Assembly: GCA_024509875.1 (NCBI GenBank)
Contig: JAMPIV010000581.1
Span: forward strand, 5,001 to 69,000
Origin: Oreohelix idahoensis
Lineage: Eukaryota > Mollusca > Gastropoda > Stylommatophora > Oreohelicidae
Direction: 5' to 3'
Length of the DNA stretch: 64,000 nt
Below the pieces are notes generated by a model. The model was not told where the DNA came from. It saw nothing but the letters and a program-made list of their open reading frames with translations, and did not search any database. How positions within the stretch are numbered: the first letter of the stretch is position 1; each line of letters begins with the position of its first letter. The position numbers and the translations under genes were made by a program. Positions 16,261-30,012 of this stretch are shown here, piece after piece.

Positions 16261-19200
16261 TTTTTTTTTTTTCCCCCCACCCCACCACCCCTATTCACCC
16301 CGTCCTCCTCCCCCTACTGCCCCCCATACTCAAACATCCTACCCCTATAGCACTCCATGTCCTGTAGTGTCCTCCACCCCCCCCCACAACCCCACCCCCC
16401 ATAAAACCATTAATAACCCACATAATCCAGATTCATAAAAGCCATGGAACAATATGTTGGTAACCCCCACCCTCCAAATTAATGAAACCAATCCGTACAC
16501 CCCATGCTGGGTACAGGTTTGTCCCTCCCCCTCATAACCCCATCTAAACTCGCCTGTAGTGATCCCCCAAAATAGTCCACTTGACTACCAATAAAATAAA
16601 AATGCAAACACCTATTTATGTCCTATCAACTCGGGGGGAGGCCAATCATGTAAAAAAATAAACAAACCACTCTACACCCATTTATAAAATACATGAAACC
16701 ACCATTATATACCCCCCACTACTTTATATGAAAATCTTAGGCCAGAACATTTCCAAGTACATGGGGCTCCAAGTAATGTAGAAAAAACACAAAGTCGGGG
16801 GGCCTTTTACATTGTCCTCCCATCTAATCTATTTTTCCAAAGTTTGGAATTTCAGGGGTATTTTGTCCCTGTCATAACATTTTTCGATTTAGTTCATGAA
16901 AGCCTACAGGGGGGGGACATCTTGTGTTGATCAAAGAAACCCCCCCCATTACGTCCCCCTTTATAAGCACCTGGAACTTTATCTACCCCCCCCCCCGTCC
17001 CCTACACTATGCCCCGAATTTACTAATTATATGGGGGTGAAGCACTTCCCTTTACACCCCCTTATTATTAACCAACTGATCGGATTCACGGTTTTCTAAG
17101 TGTAAAAACACTGGGCAAATGGACTTGTTTAGATTTTTAAGGTAATTGCTCCTTCCTCATCCCGTCTTTCATGCCGTAGCATGCCCGTGTTTCTAAACAT
17201 TTGTTTGTTTCCATGTGGTGTCATGTGATGGGGGGCCCGATCTTTTTATTATATCCCCTCAAACTTGATTTAGATTTTTTGTTTTTCCCCCCCCCCGCAC
17301 TCCATCTTATTTCCACCTCGATCAGCTATTTCTCTGGTTGTTTTTTTTTTTTATCCTCCTCACCTTTTGCTTTTTTTTTTTCCCTTTTTTTTTTGATTTT
17401 GTTTTAACATTTTGAACTAAGTCTCTTTTCCATTTTTATCCCCCCTAACCCTATTTTTTTTTTTTCTTGCTTTTAACATTCTAGATCAATTCCTTTATAT
17501 ATTCTAATTTTCCCCCCCCCCCCCAGTCCTCCCTTAATCATACCTACTGTGTCCCTGTGTATGTGTTTACCACCCCCCCCCCCCCCCCCCCCATTACCCC
17601 ACCCTCCCCCCCCTCCCCCTAAATGTCCAGACCCTTCCCCCCCAAATCCCCCCCCCCCTAAAATACACACCTCCCATCCCCCCCATCTAACACCCCTTCC
17701 TACCCCCCCCCCCCTCAACCCTCTACCTCCCCACCTCTCACCATTACAGTCCACTTCTATTTATTTGTCCCCCCCTATACCCTTTTTTTTATTTTTTTTT
17801 ATTTTTTTTTTTATTTATACATTTTTTAAGCCCCCCCTAGATCCATATCCGTTTATCCCCCCCCCCCCCCCCCTCCCCCTAAAACCCCCACCCCCCCCCC
17901 ATTACCTAATCTCCCCCAAATACTTTTGTCCCATTTTAACACCTTATGTTTAGCCCCCCCTATTAAACCTTATTATACCCGTTCAGCCCGAGTGTTTCTA
18001 CCACCCCCCATTGTATAATAATCAGGAACTGTTCTTACACACCCACACACCCAAGGGACTAACCCCCACCCATCGCGAATGAAGAGACATGTTTTAACAA
18101 CATTACCCCCCCCCCGAAAACGAAACTTAATGTGAGTGTGTGACTGACCGTACCCATAACCCATGTCCCCCCCCCCAAAACTTGATGTGTGCAAAATGTC
18201 ACTCCCCATGGTAACCCCTGTGGCCAAAAACATTTTAAATTTGATCCCCCAAACATACAGCCCGACTCCCTCATACACCCTCCCCCCAACCAAAAACCCC
18301 CCCGTGTGTGTACCCCCCCCCCCCCCCCCCCTCCCAACCCCCCCCCCCAACCCCACAAGAGGGGCAAACCCCCCCTTAGGCCCCAATAAGTGAAACTGGA
18401 CCCCCAACCACCCCCCCCCCACCCCCTCACCCACACACCCCCCCCCACCATAAACCCACCCCCAATCCAACGTAGTTACCCCCCCCCCCCCCCACCCACC
18501 CCCCCCAGCCCCCCCACCCCCCCCCCAAAAACCCCCCCCCCAACCCAATCCCCCCCCCCACCCATCCCCCCCCCACATCCCTTACCCCCCCACACCCCCC
18601 CGTTACCAACCCCCCACCTTCCCACTGTTTTTCTGTGTCTACCCCACTCCCCCCACCCCCCCCCCCCATCCCCCACCACCCATTTTTTCTCTCCCTTCCC
18701 TTAAAAAAACATATACCCCCCCCCCCCCAACCCCCCCCCCTCCCCCCCCAACCCTTCACTATAGTTCACCCCCACCCCCCCCCCTACCCCACCATCTGCT
18801 AGTCTTTACATCCCGTATCCCCACCCCCCCCAAAACCAATACACTCCAAAGACCTCCCCCCACCCCCATAACCCCCCCTGACCCACCCAACCCCATAACC
18901 CCCCCCCCCCCCCCCACAAGAAACCCCTCACCACAAAAAATGTATCCCCCCCCCTCCTACCCTCCCCCCCCCCAAACCCCCCCCCCCATACACCCCCCCC
19001 CCCCCCTCCCAAATGTATTCCCTTCAACCCCCCCCCCACCCCCCCCCCCCCCCTATTGTGGTGTGCCCCCCCACTCCACCCCCCTGAAAATTATCCCCCC
19101 CCCCCACAATACCCACTACCCCCCCCCCCAATACCACTCCCACACTTTGAAAAACTCCACTACCAATGAACCACCCCCCCTCGCCCCCCATGTACTGTCC

Positions 19201-19320
19201 TCCCCCCCCCCCCCCCACCCACCCCCCCCCCCCCCTTCACCTCCCCCCGCCCCCCCCCTTAATATCCCCCCCCACCCCCCCCCCCCCCTTCCCCCCCCCC
19301 TAAACAATACACAAGACATC

Positions 19321-19516
<196 letters not shown>

Positions 19517-20399
19517 CATCTCATCAGAATACCCAGACGCTCGCTCTCGAAATAGCGTCACAGATTGCTTGTTTAATTATTAGTGATAGTTATGAATGAG
19601 TTTGTGAGAGTAGTGAAAGCGGATAGTATATCAGCTGCGCACTCTAGGATAATCATTTTCGCCCTCGTGGGACAGTATTTGTCAGTAGAGATATTAGTAG
19701 ACATACGAATAGGGTATAGAGATCTCCGATCAGCCAGTCCATTATTAGATATAATCAGATTGCGCTAAGACTGTACGCTCGTTACTTCTATGCGATAGAA
19801 CACGGTTGATCACGCTAGAAGGTATCATCAGGCTAGACAAATCTGAAGTATAATTCTTTACCTGATTTATGGCAATCGAGAGAAACGTGCAGTCTAATTC
19901 ATATGAATCGATCTATGCTGTGTAGAAGTACACTCTACGGATTCGCCAGCGTACTGTCGTCACGTAGTTGAATCCGATGCTAGACTCACAGATCTCGTGT
20001 CCTGTGAGACGTGCCTCGGCACATTTCGCTCTAGTAATGTCCCTTGAGCGTCGCTCCGCAAATGAGCACTCAAATCCGCGACGTGTCTACGCAGAATGTA
20101 ATATTAATCAGAACATCAATCTGCCTGCAAGTCGAGATAGTCCAATACGTCTGTGACTGGCTCAGTGATGGGTATCGAGTCTTGCACCAATAGTCGCAAT
20201 GTGATCCGAGAGAGGTCTCGGAGAGAGCTCCTGAGGCTTTCTTTTGGGCGCCTTTTTGTCTCACTTAAGGTCTAGATTTTCGTCGGACGTTTCACTCGCG
20301 CAATCGATTCAATATGCAAACAGGTATGGGTCAGTTCGAGGCTCTCCATATATAGAGTTTGTGACCACGGACATGCTGAGTCCTATCACCGCGACGCTG

Positions 20400-20860
20400 A
20401 ACATTCGCTATTGGCCGTTTCAGAAACTGGTCATAGATATTATTGGCTCCCTGTTTAAGGTATAGGTCACGGCAGAGGACATCAGTTTATCCAATACATG
20501 TGCAGAGTCGTTAATGTGCACGCACGTTGGCCAGATGCCCCCTTTAACTGGCCTATTAAGGTGACTCAAATATCTACTACTAGGCCATCGCAAGATGCTA
20601 TATGTTCTGATTCATTATATTACATTCGCTTGGGGATTCCAGCTAGTCATGAGTTTGTACTCAGGGACGCGCATGGCAACTACAACCTGCAAGTTTCGAC
20701 AAACGCTGTCACATGGTTTAGAGATAATGTCTACACTGTACATATTGAGGGATCGTCAAGGATCGATCAAGATGCCGCTCCTCTAAGTTTGTATGTCTTG
20801 GCTGCTCCGCATTTGCCTTATGGTCTAACTGGGTTAGTCGCTAGACTCGAGCGGGGATCC
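20400..20860 (+). pseudogene. Element A integrase catalytic core, error-ridden
   Basis: Retroviral-type integrase (rve, DDE) that would join element cDNA to host DNA. Across several frames I read PFQKLVIDIIGSL (first Asp, codon 20436-20438), then GHQFIQYMCRVVNVHARWPDA (20473-20535), where Ty3/gypsy integrases have their second conserved block ending RWPDA. IRLGIP follows at about 20625, then LRDAHGNYNL with the second Asp at 20666-20668. GLTGLVARLE at 20822-20851 sits where the catalytic Glu block (GLVER) belongs; the Glu itself reads as Ala. Frame changes between blocks fit the low sequence quality, so loss of function cannot be judged. The core lies before RT. Confidence 0.6.
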
Positions 20861-21779
20861 TTGTCCGCTAGAGAAGAACGTAGAAGTCTCATGGGCTAGT
20901 GCGAGAGTGGTGTGTATCACGAGTCATTCGTCACAAGACTTGGCGGGAACTCAGGGTCTTGTGTACCTGAGTGACCTAACGCCTTTGTCTACTCTATAGG
21001 AGAATGAGAAAATAGACAGTACGTGCCCCACTCATGTAGTTGTTTGTCTATATACCAAGTTTCCTATGTGACAACTTGTCTTTGGCGCGTTGAACCGCAC
21101 GCGCCCTATGTCGCTTTTAAGTGTAACGAACGTGTACAGTCGAGCTTCACAATGTTCGAACGAATTTATAGCAGAGATGATACAATAATCAAATCGAGTA
21201 CTGTCAATTGAATAGGATAGACATAACTGAAAGTACAACCCCCCAAACCGAAGGTAACGATGTTCAGACTCTATGTTACGATTTCTAAGGTAGCATTCTT
21301 GCGCCGAAAGGGTTTCCCGCTCTCCCGAGTTGCAAGATTTGCCCCGCCCCCGCGACACCGTGCCCCCATCTCCTTAAAGAGGGAGGCTGGGAGTAGGGGT
21401 AGTGAGCTATACCGCGGGGGAGCTGTGTTTGGCTAGGAATTCAAGGTACAGAGTTCGAGGAAGTTGTGGTGGCTTCGAAAACTTGTCTTAAGCACGCGAG
21501 TCCACGCGGACAGCAAAGAGCACTATGTGTTATTACACGACGCGGTCACTGCGTGCGTTGATTAATTAGCGATGAAAAACTCTCGAGGTTCGTCGTCGCG
21601 CAGTACTCTCTTTGCTCTTAGTACAAAAGATCATTGCGGCATGTTGTAAGCTTGCAAACTGCTTCATCAGAAATTGCTGAAGAGAAGGGCAAGGGAGAGG
21701 TTTGCCTAAACAGAATAGATGTCTATGACAACGTTGTCCAGGTGAATAAAGCATTCGGTCCTACATCCCCAGTATGAAA

Positions 21780-21990
21780 AATAGGACTTCTTATTGGCTT
21801 GGAAATGGTCCGTATGCAATAGGTTCTCTCTCGGATTTCCGGATTGTTGGAACTATGTGGTTTCGATATTGATGGAAATGCATAAACTTTCCACATAAAC
21901 ATGCTTTCGGAATTTCACGAACGTCCGGACTATTTGCTGCCTATTTTCCAGGCAAACGGATGATGCTCCTGCACCTCACGGTCATTATTT
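21780..21990 (+). pseudogene. Element A integrase C-terminal GPY/F module
   Basis: The words YWLGNGPYAIGSLSDF (GPY at 21808-21816) and TFHINMLSEF (about 21887-21916) appear in two frames. They match the GPY/F module and the following H-V/I-N-M/L-L motif that end Ty3/gypsy integrases. Element B has the same pair at 56983-56991 and about 57056-57070. The module binds DNA or helps multimerise integrase. It lies directly upstream of RT with no sign of a 3' integrase, supporting the Gmr1 domain order. Confidence 0.6.
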
Positions 21991-23504
21991 CATTTCCCTG
22001 TCTGTCATTCAGGATGAGGAAGCTACCTTCTCTGATGTCAACCTTCCCCTTCCAGTGGTTCCATTACATTCCACGGAATCTTGGAACAACGTTTCTGTTT
22101 CTCCTAATCTTTCTGGTGACGAACATCGACAAGTCTCGTCGATGTTACAAACATTTCAGGATGTTCTCACTGACATTCCTGGACACACAGATGTTATAGA
22201 ACATGACATAATTCTTACCGACAATAATCCAATTAGGGTTAGGCCGTATCCTATTCCTATACACTTTCAGTCGCAAGTGGAAAAGGAATTGGATGAAATG
22301 ATTCAATTAAATATAATTGAACCATCGCCTTCACCATATTCTTCTTCCATGGTTATTGTCCGGAAGAAGGATAAGAACATACGAATTTGCGTTGATTATC
22401 GCAAATTGAATCAGGTCACAAAGTTCGACGCTGAACCGATGCCTTTGTTAGAAGATCTACTGATTAGACTTTCTAATTCTAGATTCTTCACTAAACTTGA
22501 CTTGTCTAAAGGTTATTGGCAAGTGCCTTTAGCAGAGCATGCCAAACCTCTTACTGCTTTTTCTACACCTAGGGGTCTATTTCAATGGAATGTTATGCCT
22601 TTTGGTCTCATGAACGCCCCTGCCACTTTCGTTCGCATGATGCGTCGAATTCTGTCACATCGTTCGGATGTCATCGCATACTTAGATGACATATGTCTCT
22701 TCAGTGATACCTGGGAAGATCACTATTTAGGGTTATATGACTTACTGTCCACTCTACGTGAGAATAATTTGACAGCAAAACCTTCTAAAGCTTTTGTTGG
22801 TTTTGGTGAAATCTCTTTCCTGGGTCATCGTGTTGGTCATGGTCTCTTGAAGACAGAAGACCACAATACTTCCAAAATACTGAACATCTCTGTTCCTAAA
22901 ACGAAGAAACAAGTTAGGAGTCTCTTAGGTTTAATTCAATTTTATGGGAGATTTATTCCAAATTTATCTTCGATCATGGCACCTCTATCAACATTGTTGA
23001 AGAAAGGTTCGCCTAATCTGGTCCGTTGGTCTGAAGAATGCCAATCTTCACTAGACCAAATCAAGAATATATTTTCTCCTCCTCCCATCTTAAGATTACC
23101 TACTCTTGATAGGACTTTTGTTCTTCGGAGTGATGCTTCATCCACTGGGATTGGAGCAGCACTGATGCAAGAATATGCAAATACTCTGCATCCTGTTATG
23201 TACATTTCTAGAAATAAAACTAAATGCGGGCAGAGAGGAAACTACTCGGTTTTAGGACCGTGAAGTTGTTAGCGATGGTTTGGTCACAATTCTAAAGCTA
23301 CAAAGATTCCTCCTGGGCGCACATTTCATTCTAGAGACTGATCAGAAAGCTCTTACAGCTATTCAGACTAAGAATTTGAAGAGTTCGAGATCCACTCGAT
23401 ATGCTATAGCTCTTCAACCTTTTCACTTCACGGTACGAGCTATCCGTGGTGCGGATAATGTGATGGCTGACATTTTGTCTAGATGCCCACATGACTCCAA
23501 CTAA
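21955..23504 (+). pseudogene. Element A reverse transcriptase-RNase H, one frameshift
   Basis: Reverse transcriptase and RNase H copy element RNA into DNA and remove the RNA strand. One frame runs from about 21955 through 23263 (ATG-initiated from 22055, 402 aa). RT motifs in order: SSSMVIVRKKD, RICVDYRKLN, KLDLSKGYWQ, NVMPFGLMNAPATF and the catalytic YLDD at about 22680. The connection domain and start of RNase H follow (FVLRSDAS). A one-base shift near 23250 moves the rest into another frame: ETDQKAL, then DNVMADILSR, ending at 23504. The ending closely parallels the SRHPCDQN end of element B. After it come about 750 non-coding bases and then the 3' LTR, with no integrase downstream. Confidence 0.85.
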
Positions 23505-24237
23505 TACTTCTGTCCTATATTTCCATATATTACAGAGTCATAACACACCTATATTTCTACAATAGATTAGCACATCTGTACTTACTTTATATGTACACAC
23601 TATCGTGCTTTGTTGTCATCTTCTTCTGTTCGTTTTTTAAGATGATAGAGGAGGATGAGTAGTTAATATAAGGGCCGTTAGTTTACTAAACAGCCACAAT
23701 TATTAATAATGTATTGTACCTTATGAAGCATATTAGTTATTAATTAGCATTATATTGCTTGTACTTTCTCAGAATGTCATTGTTGAGCTGGGACTTACCT
23801 TACGAGTTCTAGATTGTGTACTTACCCTCGGAATACCAGAGCATATGTCCTGGATCGTCATGTAGTTTAACTTTACTATGTACTTATGTCATTACATGTC
23901 AAAGAATGTACTATCTAAATTTTCCTATCAGATTTGTACATCCATTTTTAAAGACAATATTAGAGTATGCTGTTTAATGATGATTATAGTAACTTGCATA
24001 CGTATATTGTGTTTACATGCTAACGTGATGTGTGTTGGTGACACCTCCCCGATGTGAATATTTTTTGAGACATATTTATTTTTCTGTTGAGGTATATCCT
24101 CACCAGACACTCTATAATTAGCCTATTGTTTGGCAATTTAGTTAATTATCAGCGCATAATTCGTGCGTTTTGAGCCGCTTATCGCTTGCTCTTTGATATT
24201 GGAAAAAAAAAAATATGTTCCACATTTTTTTTTTATC
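23505..24237 (+). other. Element A 3' untranslated interior
   Basis: AT-rich and non-coding, lying between the RNase H stop and the polypurine tract. It includes a second purine-rich word (AAGATGATAGAGGAGGATGAG near 23639) that could be an internal polypurine tract. No other motif seen. Confidence 0.5.
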
Positions 24238-24254
24238 GGGAGGAGGTGGTGATA
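24238..24254 (+). promoter_or_regulatory. Element A polypurine tract
   Basis: GGGAGGAGGTGGTGATA immediately precedes the TGTTGCG start of the right LTR. In LTR retrotransposons such a tract primes plus-strand DNA synthesis. Its position is what fixes the LTR start at 24255. Confidence 0.6.
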
Positions 24255-25187
24255 TGTTGCGTGATAAATTCTCGCAACATCGTTTTATTTCAATATCTGT
24301 TTTATAACGCAAGGGCAACAACTGCTTGAAATTTATAGTCACTTTTCTCGGTAAGCATTTGTCTTCTCGCGTTGGTATCGAATGCAGTTAAGTTTGAGCT
24401 GTGGTCGTTTTTGCGCTGGACTGCGCATGACTTGTCTTGCTTCTTTGTCGATCGGTTTCCGCCCACCACTAGTGGGAGTGAGCGATTTGGAATGGCGAAA
24501 GAGATGCCTCGTTGAAGAGGGGATCTCCGCTATTTTTTGTTCTGTCAGGGATGTGTAGTCCTCTTATGGATATTTCGTTTATTCGGGATAATACCTCTAG
24601 TGTATTTGCACATGCCGGGAGGCGTGATATTTCTGTGTATTTCATGAAAGCAAGGTAAATTGACTCTTTCATTAACTCTATTGATTTTGGGTCGTGAGCG
24701 ATTTCGATTCATAGCCTGTCTGCGAAAGTCGTCGTCACGAGATGTTTTCCTAGCTCACATGTCGCTGCATTGTACTGCATCGGTTGATGCAGGTACCAAG
24801 GACCATTACTTGCTACTTTGTTAAATGAACTAGGTTTGGAAAACCTTTATTATCTAGAGGATATTTTTGAGGACATTATTTATACTTCGGCAGACGTGTC
24901 TGTCTTGCTGAAGTCAAACTAAGGAGAGTGAACTGATCTCATACATCTGGTTATCTCCTGGCTGTTATAGAAAAGGATGGAGTTGTTCACCTGACTACAT
25001 TTACAGCACTTTGAAATATAACATGCATCTGACTCATCATTGTAATGCTGTCTACCGTTTATTGCTGTATTGAATGTTGCTGTGATAATGACTGTTTGAT
25101 GTGCCTACACATTTGCGTAACCATTTTGTCACTGTGGCGTCCACAATAAATAATGAAGAAAAACGTCAACGGCTGTTTCAAGACTCA
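24255..25187 (+). repeat. Element A 3' LTR, clean copy
   Basis: Begins TGTTGCGTGATAAATTCTCG and ends near GTTTCAAGACTCA, 933 bases. It matches the degraded 11877-13468 copy throughout. An AATAAA at about 25145 lies near the right end and could serve as polyadenylation signal. Confidence 0.75.
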
Positions 25188-27639
25188 TCGACTTTATACA
25201 ATGCTCCAAATGGCACGATACTTTGTTTTTTCTTGAAGATCCTCTCTTTGACACAATAAATGCTTAAGCTCAGTATTGAATCAAATGTTGGCAAACACAT
25301 TTTCTTGATACAGGAGACTATGTTATCCTTGTATGCCGTATTGCCTTTTCAGTTCCCCGTGTTGATAATAGCACTAGGTAGTGCAAGGTGTGTTTATGTA
25401 AGACAACGTTAGATACCAATGGCAAGACGGGGAAAGGTTAAAATTAAAATTGCACAAAGTGAGATTGCGACCGATGCTGGATGAAAAGAGCAAAGACAAT
25501 GATGTGAAAGATTAGGAAAATAAAGAAACAAGCAAAAGACGATGACATAAAGGATCTCGTCATCAAAAGCACACACAGTTTAATCAACTAAAATATCAAC
25601 ATGTTTAATGACATCCATCAATAGTGATCATGTTATACCTTGAGAATTAACTTTCAGCGTCGTGAGGGTAGTCAGCAAGAAAGTTACTTTTAGTAAGACA
25701 ACAAACATCTCTGATCTTGAAGTCTTTGTTCCTTGTGGAAGAGAGCATACAAAGAAAGGTGACCAATCAGGTCAGGAGTATCGTCTAATTAATTATTGTT
25801 TTACAATTCACAAGTTTCTTGGTCTCTGTAAATGAGTGAATTTCCTTAAGCACACATTCTGGCCTAAATATTGAATTTTACTGACACAGCGCTGTCGCGC
25901 GTATGGAGACACATGAATGTGTAATGTGAAAATAGAGAAAAGAGTCACTAATGAAATTATGGGGAGAAATATGACTTCTGGAGAATAGTGAGGTTACATC
26001 TCCACCATACCGCGACTATGTTTTATATTGGACTATCTCTCACCCGTCCTCTCTGAGCTTATTAAAATAATCTAGGCAGTAAGGATATACAGCACAACAT
26101 CAAGTGACAGATAGAAGAGAAGAGATTCTGACCACAGGTATGTATAAATATGTTCATTAACACAAAACCACACACTGAATCAAAGAAAAATAAGAAAATG
26201 CCATCACGAAATCTGAAAGCTAAAAATTCATATTAGAGAAAATGCACCAAAAAAACCACTTCGTTCAATTGCACCAGCAACCGTCTCACTCCAAACTACC
26301 AACGCTCGTACACTTTCTCACACCAGGATAGTTAACTATCTGGGGTTAGGCCCCCAGATTCCTTAAGAGAAACGACCTGCCCTGTAGTATACATTCATGT
26401 AGGTAAGGAAATCCTAGCTGGAAAAACTAACACAGTACTGTTCCTCCTAATGGTATATCCAAGTGAGGTGGAGATAAGCTCCCAGTGGAACCGCTGTTAA
26501 ATAAATCCAAGCGGACGCCCAGTTTCCAGGGCGCCGGTGAAGGAGACAACACTAATGCGACTGCACCCACTGCTAAATCCGACTCTGAGAAATAGTGATT
26601 GCTGCTGGAGAAAACGACAATATGTGAGGGCTCCCAGGGGATGATCCTCTATGTGTTGAAAAAAGATGACTTGAACTTCCGGCAGATGATGATTACTGGC
26701 GAGGTGAGAAGAATCGGTTACATGCTCCAATCTTCTCCGGGTTTACTGACTGTCAATAGGTTTGACAGTGATGCAGACACGTCTCGATCGGAAAGGTGGC
26801 AACCCGTCGAGCTGGAGAGGTATATTCTGCTAAAGCTGCTAGCATATGCCTCACTGTAGCAGGGCTTCAAGAAGTCTGGCGATATTGCAACGAAGAATGG
26901 ATGGTGACGGCAATTGGCCGTAGACATGTGGCTATATATTAGCAGTAGATATTTAAATGACCAATAAACATAAAATGCCAGGAGGGCTCCTTGGCAATGT
27001 ACGGTGCCCCAAATTACATTATAGGCTTGACCACTCTCAGAAAAATACAAAATGTCAAAAAATATTTACAACCATGACACAGCTATCTTCACTGTTTATA
27101 AACAAATCCCACGGTGCATTCTTTCATCCGACTAAACCGCAACACCCTTCTTTCGCTCGACGCAGAATCAAAACACCCCTCCCCCTCTCTTCTGCGCTCC
27201 GCTTCTCAATTATACACGCAGGTAACCGCAGCCATGCGTTGACTGCTGCGCGACTCGGCCTGTGGAATCTAACTGCTAAAATATTCACACACACTTGTGC
27301 CCTCCCGACTCACTGTGATATCGGGCGAAACACAACAAGTAAGCATTCAGCAATTTAAATATAGACTTGGAATCCTACTGCGTCGAAATTAAGCGAATGT
27401 CCCATAGAAATGTGCCCAACATTAGAATTACCACTGGGTGGAATTACAAAAATAGCGGTGTCTAAAACCCACTATGTATTATGTAGCAAAAATATTTTAC
27501 AGAATTATACATACATATATTCAAATGACAACACAACGTCAAATAAAATATACATCAGCTCCCTCTTCTGTCTTTCGAAAATCACCTCTTTACGGCAACT
27601 CTTAGGAGACTTAAACTTGGTGTCGTGCTTAATAAAATT
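25188..27639. other. Non-coding DNA, nothing recognised
   Basis: AT-rich, no coding frame with family resemblance, no clear repeat boundaries. A small inverted word pair surrounds TAGTTAACTATCTGGGG near 26327. 27100-27300 is C-rich and may be promoter-like, but no gene start follows. Confidence 0.4.
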
Positions 27640-28040
27640 CAGAGTGCTAGGGTTTCTGCCCTGGCTGGTGTTTTGGTTCTTCGCAGATAGGTGACTGGAT
27701 CGCTTGCTTCCCTGGTCAAGATTAAGAGTTTCAGCACGTTCTAAATAGAATCAGGGAGTAACTGGAAAGCTGGTCCCGCGTCTTTAAGACCCTTCTGATA
27801 ACGGTGTCTGGCGTCGACTTCAGGCCACTTATACCCTCACTTGTTCCAGTAATAGCAACCTCAACTGGCACCACCAAGCCAATCTTTATTCTCACAGACT
27901 GCTGGCTCAGAGAAAAAAGGCACTTGTAGAGGCCTCTTACACTTGGTCTGGGGTGTTGTTACTTTAGCAATAAGTTCCCACTTTGACTTGCGTTTTTGTT
28001 CTCCCAGGTAGCAAGATTTGGTACCACTTGCTTTGTTTGT
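27640..28040. repeat. Dispersed repeat, copy 2, left part
   Basis: Diverged match to about 8160-8350 plus 8987-9120, sharing TGGTCCCGCGT, CACTTATACCCTCACTTGTTC, GCCAATC and TTCCCACTTTGACT-type words. It stops at about 28040 and resumes at 32020, so about 4 kb of other DNA is inserted. Confidence 0.5.
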
Positions 28041-28289
28041 AAAAAAATGTGTAACGCGACACACAGAGAGAAAGAGTGCAGGGACAACGCGGTGGGTCTT
28101 GCTTTGAAGTTGACGCCTAAGCCGAACAGCATTGTGAAAGTGTATGAAGGAGCGAATATTTGAAACATGGCCGACCTTAAAAATTTTCATTGGCAGGAAT
28201 TAAAATCTAAAGTTACAATAGCAAGCCTGGTTGAAATATATTAAAAATGTAATAATTGATATACGGAGATAGAATATTAGTAGGGACAG

Positions 28290-28592
28290 AAGACGCAGCA
28301 ATAGAGACCGCAGTCAGCGACTCATAGCTTGACTGCCTGCGTCAGGACCAGCGAACCAGAGCTGGTCAAGACCGTGCTCCACCTCCACGTGGTGGTCCTG
28401 GAAACAGTCTGCAGCAGTGCAGGCTGGCTGAGCGAGCATGGATCGCAATGGGAAGGCAAACCCGGTCCTAAAATATGCCGTGCAGAAGTCGGATGTGTCG
28501 ACCGAAAGGTGCAGATATCACAGCTACGTTGTAAACAGACACAACGCAACCACCGTCCTTTTCAGGGCGAACGAGGAAGAAGAAGAAGAAGA
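28290..28592 (+). repeat. Probable non-LTR retroposon tail ending in GAA repeats
   Basis: A GC-richer block than its surroundings ends CAGGGCGAACGAGG and then (GAA)5 or so, a simple-repeat 3' tail typical of some LINEs and their SINEs. No coding motif or tRNA promoter boxes were found, so the class is open. Confidence 0.35.
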
Positions 28593-30012
28593 ATATGAGT
28601 AATATCCAAATGGGTATTATTCAAATGTAAGCAGTTTTAAAAATAATTAATATTTTTCATCGTCATCACATCTGCTAAAAGTTAGCTCACGATCTTTAAA
28701 AATGTATTATAACTACATACCTCAACGGATTTCGATAAAACTTGAATAGAATGAACGCTTGATTTGGGGAAAATGAAAGGATACCTAGGAAGGAAGGAAA
28801 GATATAAGTATGTAGTGACAAGAAGAGAAAACAAGTAAAGAAAAAGCACAGATTGCCTCAAATCAAGAGATTAAACGAAATTCTAAACGGACTTCCGACG
28901 GTGCTTTCTCGAACGGGAGAGTCGCCCAAATATAAGGACAGAGCGGCCCGTTTAAAAATCACAAACACAACATCCAGACGCCAGATTGAGAGACTGGAAG
29001 ACAGTATCTGCAAGAAAAGTTTTTTTCACGCTGCATGCAGGGCAGATATACTTCATCCGATACAGCCTCACTGTGCGCTTATTAATCCTAGAGGGTATCT
29101 AAGTTTATTAAATATATATGTATGACTAATATCATTTTATTTCAGAGTTTGTTTACAATTTGATTGTGTCAGACATAATAAAAAGGGTATACAGGAAGCC
29201 AATGACGCTAACCAGAGATAGCCTCCACCGGCATTGTCAGGAAGCATAACAATTAATTGGTTAGCCAAATATATCATTGTCGTAAATTGTATAGATAGGC
29301 CTTATATTTTTATGGTCCCATTCGAGCTGAGGTGAGATGGTGAGAGCTATGTGAGAGAAAGGGTGTGAGAAATAGTCCTGTTTACGAGGAGAACATGTGT
29401 AAGAAAAAATACTGTCTTGGATTGAGTAATTGCTCAACCCAACCTATCTAGTACGACACACTTTAATGGAGACGTATTTTCTCAATTGACACTGATTCAA
29501 ATACACTATCCTCACGTACGCACACACAAACAATTTTATGACATAAATACGTACATACGTACATACGTAGAAACAAACAGGTAAACTATGGGGTCACGTA
29601 TAAATATATATATATTTTTTAACGAAGTAATTATTTTGTCCTGGAAGAAAATAATTTACCGTAAATGACGGAAGTTGCATATTTTCGGCATAGGCGTCTA
29701 TACAATTCGAATGTTAGAGGGGTTTGTTAACTGATTACTACGTGAGGTCCTTTTTTATTTCTTCGAAATATTTGAGAAAATAATAACGCCTATTCGTTGT
29801 AAATGTTACTTTTTATGCTAAAACGTGAATGGATGCAAGAAGAGTTGAAAGTACTGTGTATGCTAAAAATAGTAGTGAAATCGTGGAGATAAAAAGGAAA
29901 TGAATTGGTTTACATACACACATAGATGGAGGAGAAAACATATTAAATATATAAGGTATTTACACACTTATTCTGAGTCAGACGAGTCTAACATAATGAT
30001 GACTATTCTCGG
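28593..30012. other. AT-rich non-coding DNA with repeat debris
   Basis: 29300-29600 matches 5480-5840 (diverged). A short tandem of TACGTACA lies near 29545. The right end is probably the 3' flank of the transposon encoding the transposase at 30013-31049, but I could not find its terminal inverted repeat. Confidence 0.4.

Noticed and set aside
15199..16288. Pro-rich and Gly-rich open frames on both strands
   Set aside because: All arise from C runs in a low-accuracy stretch; frames on both strands overlap the same bases.
27861..28190. 109-residue minus frame
   Set aside because: Falls in the dispersed repeat copy and has no recognisable motif.
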